A DNA stretch of 16,022 bases, from NCBI GenBank assembly GCA_049509675.1, contig JBEKZQ010000089.1, positions 1 to 16,022 of the forward strand, given 5' to 3'. Shown piece after piece: positions 1 through 4,808 of the stretch. This DNA comes from JBEKZQ01 sp049509675. GTDB lineage: Bacteria; Planctomycetota; Planctomycetia; Pirellulales; Thermoguttaceae. Under the pieces are notes generated by a model that was given only the letters and a program-made list of their open reading frames with translations, searched no databases and was not told the DNA's origin. The position numbers were made by a program, and so were the translations under genes. How positions within the stretch are numbered: position 1 is the first letter of the stretch; every line of letters begins with the position of its first letter.

Positions 1-683
1 ATCGTCCCTGGGTAGCCGCCATCGGTTGGCTCCTCACGCTGGTAATCATCGTGCTCAACGCCAAGCTGGTGTACGACGCGGTCGCCGATTGGGCCGAAGG
101 CGCGGGCCAATACGGTTGGCTGGTCTGGACCGCCGCCGCGCCCTTGGTCGCGGGGCTCGGCCTGCTGCTGGCGTGGATGATCGTGCGCCGCGAGAAGCCG
201 GCGAAGGAGGAATTGGGCCTGTCGGCGGCGGAGGTCGTGGCGGCCGCGGCGCCCAAGCGCTTCCATCGCATCGCCGTGGCACTGGAGGCGATGCCCAGCG
301 ACTCGGCCATGCTTGCCGAGGCCATCGCCCTGGCCAAACAACATCATGCCGAACTGCTGCTGATCCACGTCGTGGACGGCGTGGGCGGGCGATGGTACGG
401 TCCTCAGACCGGCGACGCCGAAAGCCGCCACGATGAGGCCTATCTGGCCGCGCTCACGCAGCAACTCGCCGAAACGCTCGTCGATCAGGGCGTGCCCAAG
501 GTCGAATCGGTCCTCGGTTTCGGCAACCCACCCAGCGAAATCGTCAGCATCAGCCGCCAGTACGCGGCCGACCTGGTCATCCTGGGCGGCCACGGACACA
601 AACCGGTCCTCGACCTGCTGCACGGGGAAACAATTTCCGGCGTCCGCCACGGGCTCAACATCCCCGTGATGACCGTGCGGTAA
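1..683 (+). CDS. Nramp-type divalent metal transporter with C-terminal UspA domain (3' part only)
   Basis: The reading frame is open from the window edge (first full codon at 3), so the start lies upstream. About 15 hydrophobic residues (AAIGWLLTLVIIVLNAKLVY) resemble the late TM helix of Nramp/MntH transporters, which import Mn2+/Fe2+ with protons. A short linker and a further TM (LVWTAAAPLVAGLGLLLAWM) follow. From about nt 255 to the stop a universal stress protein domain follows, with the nucleotide-binding signature G-x2-G-x9-G near the end (GGHG, nine residues, then GET). UspA domains bind ATP and usually sense or signal stress; fused to a transporter the domain probably sits on the cytoplasmic side and may gate transport (inference). 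The Nramp part is seen only as a fragment, so that half is less certain than UspA. The TAA stop is at 681-683. A 141-nt copy of this 3' end is found at 4565-4705. Confidence 0.75.
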   Translation, partial: RPWVAAIGWLLTLVIIVLNAKLVYDAVADWAEGAGQYGWLVWTAAAPLVAGLGLLLAWMIVRREKPAKEELGLSAAEVVAAAAPKRFHRIAVALEAMPSDSAMLAEAIALAKQHHAELLLIHVVDGVGGRWYGPQTGDAESRHDEAYLAALTQQLAETLVDQGVPKVESVLGFGNPPSEIVSISRQYAADLVILGGHGHKPVLDLLHGETISGVRHGLNIPVMTVR

Positions 684-713
684 GAGACTTGTCAGCTTGT
701 CACCGTGTCCCTG

Positions 714-926
714 GTGCGCGCGGGTGCCACTGGCTTTGCCAGTGTTCCTTCGGGGGGCTCTTGCGGCGAGAAGAAACGCAAGCAGTGGCGCGCGAGGGAG
801 GTCAACCGCCCACGGCTGTTCCACCCTGCGATTACGCTCCATGTTCGCCGACGAACGACGCGGGCAGGTTTCCGGCGCTTCAATGCCGCAAGAAAACGGC
901 ATAGAAGAGCACTGGCAGAGCCAGCG
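714..926. repeat. Inverted pair of a dispersed palindromic repeat (CACTGGC-nnn-GCCAGTG family)
   Basis: A copy at 714-771 contains the palindrome CACTGGCTTTGCCAGTG (728-744) followed by a conserved tail ending in TTGCGGC. A second copy in opposite orientation covers about 884-926, with its palindrome at 910-926 and the same TTGCGGC tail read on the other strand. Other copies lie at 3026-3082, 14024-14040 and 15837-15853. The hairpin core and copy number suggest a REP-like element. The two long overlapping open frames here (697-1278 and 705-1268) read straight through repeats and resemble no protein family. Confidence 0.75.
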
Positions 927-959
927 GCGCCCGGCGAGGCGGCTCGGTTCGCATCGGTC

Positions 960-1181
960 CGTCCCGGAGGGACGGTTGATAATAGCCCAGCAATTCATTG
1001 CTGGGCAGACGGCAAACGAAAGCGTCATGTCCGTCCCGGAGGGACGGCTGAACCTGCGTTCTCGCTGGGCTTCAATCGTCCCTACGGGACTTTCAACACC
1101 AATCCACGGCCCATTTTTCCCAGCACTGCCATGCTGCGCATGGCGACGTGCTGGGCTATTATCAACCGTCCCTCCGGGACG
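960..1181. repeat. Composite palindromic element bounded by a perfect 33-bp inverted repeat
   Basis: The sequence at 960-992 is repeated exactly in reverse complement at 1149-1181. Both arms contain the hairpin GTCCCGGAGGGAC. Inside are further palindromes: GCCCAGCAAT / ATTGCTGGGC (about 984-1006), another GTCCCGGAGGGAC hairpin at about 1031-1044 opposed by a degenerate version near 1078-1090, and GCCATGC-TGC-GCATGGC at 1128-1144. The whole can fold into one long branched stem. It encodes nothing recognisable and looks like a non-autonomous palindromic element. Confidence 0.8.
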
Positions 1182-1241
1182 AAGCAGCCAGACCGACGAA
1201 GGTTTGCCAACACTGACTGCACGATCCATAAACCAATATGG

Positions 1242-1288
1242 GGAAAAGGGGTCAGAACGATTTATTAAATCGTTCTGACCCCTTTTCC
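1242..1288. repeat. Perfect 47-nt palindrome of the GGGGTCAG repeat family
   Basis: Arms 1242-1264 and 1266-1288 are exact reverse complements (23 bp each) around a single T. The arm contains AAAAGGGGTCAGAACG. Related hairpins with GGGGTCAG at the stem base are at 3568-3599 and 4503-4554. This is the layout of REP/BIME-type elements mobilised by Y1 (TnpA-REP) transposases; no such transposase is in the window. The palindrome is joined directly to the truncated IS21 remnant. Confidence 0.85.
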
Positions 1289-1392
1289 ACGCGGTCAACA
1301 TCCAACTCCCGCGCAATCCGCCGCTGCGGCCAGCCCTGTGCGTGTAATTTCAAGATCGCTTGTGTATCCGCCACCGTGAGCAGGTTTGCCAT
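1288..1392 (-). pseudogene. istA: IS21-family istA transposase, N-terminal remnant (35 codons)
   Basis: The - strand frame begins MANLLTVADTQAILKLHAQG and continues with a helix-turn-helix-like stretch (WPQRRIAREL) typical of the N-terminal DNA-binding region of IS21 IstA. Codon 35 meets the palindrome at 1288, and the frame then reads eleven unrelated residues through the hairpin to a stop at 1252. Full IstA proteins have several hundred residues and are followed by the ATPase IstB, so the catalytic DDE domain and istB are both gone. GGAG lies about 9 nt upstream of the ATG at 1390-1392. The family call rests on the short N-terminus plus the terminal repeats beside it. Confidence 0.65.
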
Positions 1393-1505
1393 GTAGGATC
1401 GTCTCCAGTCTGTGAAAACTGGAAATCCTACCGGCAAACCCCTCCTTCTCAGGGTGGCTGGTTTTCAAGCGCCCATAGATGGCTGGTTTTCAGCGCCCGC
1501 TGACA
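1289..1505 (-). mobile_element. Truncated left end of an IS21-family insertion sequence
   Basis: Read on the - strand from 1505 the DNA starts TGTCAGCGGGCGCTGAAAAC. It holds two near-identical direct repeats of GGGCGCT(T)GAAAACCAGCCA (about 1477-1497 and 1454-1473). IS21-family ends typically start with TG and carry several such internal transposase-binding repeats. The istA start follows about 110 nt inside. The element stops at the palindrome at 1288, so only one end survives and it cannot move by itself. Confidence 0.7.
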
Positions 1506-1650
1506 CTTTGCCGTAACCGTCAAAGAATCGCCAGGGGCCGCTGGGGGTGACGGTGCATAGAAGGCGTCAAAGGTCACCCCACCATTGATCTAACGCTTGA
1601 CGAAACGCCGTCCTGGTGACCTCGCTTGCCGAGAAACGGCTATTGGATTG
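1506..1650. other. Intergenic stretch, no gene seen
   Basis: Lies between the IS21 end and the stop of the two-TM membrane protein gene. A short possible stem (GCCGAGAAACGGC, about 1628-1640) lies downstream of that gene, but there is no T-run that would make it a convincing terminator. No open frame with coding character. Confidence 0.5.
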
Positions 1651-2190
1651 TCACCCGCCAGGTTCTTGCGGCGTTTGGCTGGTGCCGGGAGATTGGCTGC
1701 CCCGCAGGGACTGTTGCAGCGTTTCGACCTGTTCGCAAAGGACCTGTAGGCTAGCTTGGATCTGACGTAGCGTAGCACGCCGTGTGGCCAGCAGAAGCAG
1801 CACCGTGCAAACGGCAGCCATCAGCAGTGCGGCAACGGACGCTGAGATGATCCACAGGCCCACAATCTGGCTTTGGTAGAGCTCCCGGCAACCAAGTGCC
1901 AAGACCCGCTCGGCCCCGGTGAGCTTGGAGGTATCTAGCAAGATCTTGTCCATCTTGGGCGTGATGTACGTGTAAAACATAAGAAAGGATCCGAAAATCC
2001 CGGCGACCGCCAACAGGAAAAAGGTGATTGTCGCCCCTATAAAGATACGGACCCGCAGCCGATCGCGACGCAGGATGCGTTTGGCGAGTTCCACGCCATC
2101 GGCGGACGACGTCGCCGTGTTGCTATCGAGTTCCAACAAAGTGTTCATCAGTGTTCTACTCCCCATGGACTGTTGCCGTTTGGCATTCAT
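1651..2190 (-). CDS. Two-TM membrane protein, candidate partner/regulator of the upstream ECF sigma factor
   Basis: 179 residues: a hydrophilic N-terminus (1-48) ending in the basic stretch RRDRLRVR, TM1 at about 49-76, a ~32-residue loop with one Cys (101), TM2 at about 109-136, and a heptad-like amphipathic helix (about 139-163, LRQIQASLQVLCEQVETLQQ) before a Pro/Ser/Gln-rich tail. With both TMs spanning, N-terminus and coiled coil would be cytoplasmic. The start at 2190 is chosen because its ATG overlaps the TGA of the sigma gene (ATGA); an in-frame extension to 2271 would lie inside the sigma gene. I recognise no named family. The position suggests an anti-sigma or sensor role, but the protein lacks a visible zinc-binding HxxxCxxC anti-sigma motif, so this is inference. 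Confidence 0.7.
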   Translation of the reverse strand: MNAKRQQSMGSRTLMNTLLELDSNTATSSADGVELAKRILRRDRLRVRIFIGATITFFLLAVAGIFGSFLMFYTYITPKMDKILLDTSKLTGAERVLALGCRELYQSQIVGLWIISASVAALLMAAVCTVLLLLATRRATLRQIQASLQVLCEQVETLQQSLRGSQSPGTSQTPQEPGG

Positions 2191-2735
2191 GTTGTTCTCC
2201 TTTGCTCGATCGCCCCGTGCAGGGCCGATTTGGCGTAGTACAGACGCGAACGGACTGTGCCGATCGGGCACCCTGTGACCTTGGCGATCTGTTCATAAGT
2301 CATGCCTTCAAGAAAACGCAGGACCAATATTTCGCGGTGCTCTGGGGCGAGTCGATCCAGGGCCGCATGAATCTCCAGTGCATCCTCGTGGTCGAACTCG
2401 TCACCGCAGGACGGTTCCTCGACTAGATCGGAAACCTCCAGTGGATGCTCTGGCCGATGCTTCCGCCATTGGACCGATGCCTTGTCTCTGGCGATGCGGT
2501 AAAGCCACGCGGCCAGCGCAGCCGGATCGGCCAGGCGCGGCAATGCCCGAAACGCTGCCAACCACACGTCCTGTAGCACGTCGTCCACTTGGTCCTCGCG
2601 GGGCAACATTCGACGAAAATAGTATCTCAGCCGCGGTTGGTAGCGCGCAACCAACTCCCCGAATGCGTCCTCGTCGCCAGCCTGACATCGCAGGACGAGG
2701 AGATGCTCGTACAGTCGTTCAGTTGCATCGGTCAT
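2187..2735 (-). CDS. ECF-type RNA polymerase sigma-70 factor
   Basis: 182 residues with the two-domain architecture of extracytoplasmic-function sigma factors. Region 2 (about 20-95) has DEDAFGELVARYQPRLRYYF, the core-binding DDVLQDVWLAAF and the -10-reading helix WLYRIARDKA. After an acidic linker, region 4 (about 122-175) has APEHREILVLRFLEGMTYEQ and the helix-turn-helix around AKVTGCPIGTVRSRL that reads the -35 element. Full length for the family. It directs RNA polymerase to a small regulon, usually including its own promoter. The start ATG at 2733-2735 has only a weak GGA upstream. It is the first gene of a two-gene operon, coupled by a 4-nt overlap to the membrane protein that may control it. 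No clear promoter was identified upstream. Confidence 0.93.
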   Translation of the reverse strand: MTDATERLYEHLLVLRCQAGDEDAFGELVARYQPRLRYYFRRMLPREDQVDDVLQDVWLAAFRALPRLADPAALAAWLYRIARDKASVQWRKHRPEHPLEVSDLVEEPSCGDEFDHEDALEIHAALDRLAPEHREILVLRFLEGMTYEQIAKVTGCPIGTVRSRLYYAKSALHGAIEQRRTT

Positions 2736-3356
2736 TCAGCGACTTTATCCGTGAAAACGCGACTGTGCCTGAAGTTAGGTTGCGCGCCGTGGGCAAGAAG
2801 TTCAAAACCTATCAAGAAAATACCCGGCAAGATGCGGGTAGAGCAAGAGGACGGGGCTAATTGCCACTAAAGCCAACCGCTAGGATGACGTAACGGCCCG
2901 GCGTGCGACTCGTTTCCGGCGACGGCGGGCCTGAGCCTCGCGGGATTCTTCCTCCTGAGTGGCATCAGGGTCGTGGCATCAGGGTCAGACTTTGACTGCT
3001 AACCGAAATCGTCTGTTGGTATAACTGCGCGCGGGCGCCACTGGCTTTGCCAGTGTTCTTTCGGAGAGCTATTGCGGCAACGAGCCGTCAGGAACATCTC
3101 CGCGCGTTCCTCGCCAAACATGGAATCCATTAGCACGATGGGGACAACGTTGCTTGGCCACAAGAGCCGTTCACAGAAGCACGGGCGAGCGCGTGGCATC
3201 CGGCCAGAAAGGCGTGCGATCGATTGGCAGCCGGAGAACCCCTCACCTAACCCTCTCGCGGAGGGAGAGGGGAACTTGGATCGGCATTTTGCAAAAGTCC
3301 GGTTCCAAGTTGTTTGCAAGCGCGAGCGAATCTCACCCCGTCACCTTGTCGCTCGC
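2736..3356. other. Gene-free repeat region upstream of the sigma operon
   Basis: No supportable gene. It contains a 14-bp direct tandem repeat GTGGCATCAGGGTC (2959-2972 and 2973-2986), the second copy running into GGGTCAGAC. There is a copy of the CACTGGC repeat with its conserved flanks (3026-3082, palindrome 3039-3055). There is also a CCCCTCACC-type hairpin (3239-3272) related to the one at 8205-8318. The promoter of the sigma operon should lie in the first 100-150 nt, but no confident -35/-10 pair was found. Confidence 0.6.
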
Positions 3357-3557
3357 GCGCCCGCTCAACCGCTGGCGCGTGGACCACAGCCCGGCCGAGG
3401 GCGTGGGAATGAAGAACACCCGCTCGCCGGCCGCCGTTTCGTTCCAGCCTGCTTTCATCCGATCGGGCCGATAGCGGGGCCAGCGTTTCCTCCAGGTCGG
3501 CATAACGGAAGCACACGCTTTCGATCTTGTCCCTGGACAGTGCGTTCTGCGCGTAGG
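3357..3557 (-). pseudogene. Duplicated, frameshifted 3' fragment of the larA-like gene
   Basis: Aligns with 4821-5020, the last ~67 codons of the intact larA-like gene, at about 94% identity by eye (11 substitutions plus one extra G in a G run near 3477). The extra base shifts the frame: the fragment reads SVCFRYADLEETLA and then leaves the LarA frame. There is no upstream part of the gene, so it is a non-functional copy. Homology ends abruptly at 3557, followed by a GGGGTCAG hairpin. Confidence 0.9.
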
Positions 3558-3567
3558 GGTCCGGTCA

Positions 3568-3599
3568 CGGGGTCAGACCTTAACCGCTCACTGACCCCG
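3568..3599. repeat. GGGGTCAG hairpin (REP-like)
   Basis: GGGGTCAG at 3569-3576 pairs with CTGACCCC at 3591-3598, with one more C-G pair outside. Same stem-base motif as 1242-1288 and 4503-4554. It marks the junction between the larA fragment and the toxin-antitoxin insert. Confidence 0.7.
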
Positions 3600-3688
3600 A
3601 CTGCACGACTGGACCCGCGTTAAATTCTGACCGCGACTGGAGGGATTAGCAGGGAGTTGCGAACTCGAAATGACCAAGGAGTTGCGCA

Positions 3689-4018
3689 TCAACGTTCAAC
3701 GATATCCGTAGCCTTAAGCAGTACTTGGCCGCGGCCTCGTATTCGCAGGACCCGGACCTCGTCGTCCACGACCGTGAAAACACAACGGTAGGGGTCTCCG
3801 TACCTGGTCTTGAACAGGGCATGACGCAGCTCGAAGTCGAATTCGGCGTTCTCCGGCGCAAACGAGCAAGCCAGCGGTTGCCGGGTAATCCGCTCGGTAC
3901 AGGATAGGAATGCTCGATACCAAGAGGCAGCACCTTGCGGGGATCGCTCAAGTATGTAGGAGTATATCCCCTCGACGTCGATTTCAGCCGGCTGAACAAT
4001 AACGAGTCGATAGTTCAT
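3689..4018 (-). CDS. RelE/ParE-family toxin of a type II toxin-antitoxin module
   Basis: 109 residues beginning MNYRLVIVQPAEIDVEGIYS, then YILERSPQGAASWY and the C-terminal ELRHALFKTRYGDPYRCVFT / VRVLRIRGRG pattern of the RelE/ParE fold. These toxins either cleave mRNA on the ribosome (RelE type) or inhibit gyrase (ParE type); the sequence does not clearly separate them. The ATG at 4016-4018 overlaps the antitoxin TGA (ATGA), which fixes the start. A longer frame to 4189 would run inside the antitoxin gene. Antitoxin-first order and coupling are typical. The pair sits inside repeat-rich DNA between two gene fragments, consistent with acquisition as a mobile cassette. Confidence 0.87.
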   Translation of the reverse strand: MNYRLVIVQPAEIDVEGIYSYILERSPQGAASWYRAFLSCTERITRQPLACSFAPENAEFDFELRHALFKTRYGDPYRCVFTVVDDEVRVLRIRGRGQVLLKATDIVER

Positions 4019-4269
4019 GCATCGCTCGTCATGCCGTGGCGTCTGCGAAACTCGGCGTCGAAGTCGGCCAGCGGTCGCATCTGTCCCGCCTCCATCGCCT
4101 CCAGCGATTCCCGAATGGCCGCAATGTTCTCCCGATATTCGGCGACCGACGGATTCTCCATCCGCCACAACTCGAACAGTTGAAGCCACGTCACATCCGA
4201 TTCCGCGCCGGACAGCAGCGAAACCGCGAAGTCATGAAAGCGATCAAGCTCTGTTTTCGTAATACTCAT
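4015..4269 (-). CDS. Antitoxin of the RelE/ParE-type module
   Basis: 84 residues, mostly helical and charged, starting MSITKTELDRFHDFAVSLLS. The C-terminal pattern IRESLEAMEAGQMRPLADFD followed by FRRRHG matches the tail of antitoxins that lie next to ParE/RelE toxins (aleaieaGrvrpldevfaefrrrh type), the part expected to wrap the toxin. The central LQLFELWRMENPSVAEY is not a DNA-binding fold I can name, so the autoregulatory domain is unclear. AGGGGA lies about 9 nt upstream of the ATG at 4267-4269. Identity rests on context (4-nt overlap with a clear toxin) plus the C-terminal pattern. Confidence 0.8.
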   Translation of the reverse strand: MSITKTELDRFHDFAVSLLSGAESDVTWLQLFELWRMENPSVAEYRENIAAIRESLEAMEAGQMRPLADFDAEFRRRHGMTSDA

Positions 4270-4295
4270 CCCAAACGTCCCCTAACCCGTATTTT

Positions 4296-4309
4296 GCGGC
4301 TCAAGCCGC
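4296..4309. promoter_or_regulatory. Possible operator hairpin upstream of the antitoxin gene
   Basis: GCGGCT-CA-AGCCGC is a perfect 6-bp palindrome 27-40 nt upstream of the antitoxin start. Type II modules usually repress themselves through palindromes in this position. This is position-based inference only. Confidence 0.3.
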
Positions 4310-4386
4310 CATCGTCAACCAGCCCTGGCGGACAGCTTCTCGAGGTCCTCTTGGTATCCGTGGGGCAGGCCGCATCCCGCTTCTTC

Positions 4387-4409
4387 GCGGCCTTTCGGCC
4401 CCTTTTTTT
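4387..4409 (+). terminator. Possible rho-independent terminator
   Basis: GGCCTTTCGGCC (4389-4400) followed by CC and seven Ts, with a larger alternative stem GGCCGC / GCGGCC (4368-4373 / 4387-4392). No + strand gene precedes it inside the insert, so it may be a leftover from transferred DNA. The adjoining AT-rich stretch (about 4401-4428) is the most AT-rich DNA nearby and could also hold the toxin-antitoxin promoter on the - strand (TATAAAAT), although no good -35 box is seen. Confidence 0.4.
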
Positions 4410-4502
4410 ACATATTTTATATCTTACATCGGCACGCTAAGGCTGTCGAGAGCCTGAGACGATGTAGCCGCCCACCAGAACAGAAAAGGAACAGGAGCGG
4501 AA

Positions 4503-4554
4503 GGGGTCAGAACTATTCATGGTAAACCGGGCAAGTAAAAATAGTTCTGGCCCG
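4503..4554. repeat. GGGGTCAG-type hairpin
   Basis: GGGGTCAGAACTATT (4503-4517) pairs imperfectly with AATAGTTCTGGCCCG (4540-4554). It is related to the perfect palindrome at 1242-1288 and marks the other edge of the toxin-antitoxin insert, next to the Nramp-UspA fragment. Confidence 0.65.
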
Positions 4555-4564
4555 TTTTACCCTT

Positions 4565-4705
4565 GTCAGCATCAGCCGCCAGTACGCGGCCGACCTGGTC
4601 ATTCTGGGCGGTCACGGACACAAAGCGGTCCTCGACCTGCTGCACGGGGAGACAATTTCCGGTGTCCGCCACGGGCTCAACATCCCCGTGATGACCGTGC
4701 GGTAA
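4565..4705 (+). pseudogene. Duplicated 3' fragment of the Nramp-UspA gene
   Basis: 141 nt aligning without gaps to 543-683, including the TAA stop, with five substitutions. Four of the five are synonymous third-position changes and one gives Pro to Ala. It covers the last 46 codons of UspA with the GGHG...GET nucleotide-binding signature. There is no start codon or upstream part, so it cannot encode a full protein; the sequence preceding it is REP-like DNA. Confidence 0.92.
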
Positions 4706-4718
4706 GGTGGCCGTTCAC

Positions 4719-4780
4719 GGGGGACTGTCCCGATTTTCGCCCGCCATGCGCAGCATGGCCGCGAAAATGGGGCTGTCCCC
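4719..4780. repeat. GGGGACTGTCCC-type hairpin between gene 3' ends
   Basis: GGGGGACTGTCCCGATTTTC (from about 4719) is opposed by GCGAAAATGGGGCTGTCCCC (4761-4780), with a perfect inner stem GCCATGC-GCA-GCATGGC (4743-4759). The inner 17 nt are the exact reverse complement of 1128-1144. It lies downstream of the larA-like stop on the - strand and may protect or end that transcript. Confidence 0.7.
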
Positions 4781-4808
4781 TTTGGCCGGAGAAGGTGGCC
4801 GCCGTGGG

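Noticed and set aside
697..1278. Two long overlapping open frames (about 190 codons each) after the Nramp-UspA gene
   Set aside because: Both read through palindromic repeats, give low-complexity Arg/Pro-rich proteins with no family resemblance, and have no convincing start.
2378..2860. Open frames overlapping the ECF sigma gene on both strands
   Set aside because: Out-of-frame shadows of a clearly recognised sigma factor.
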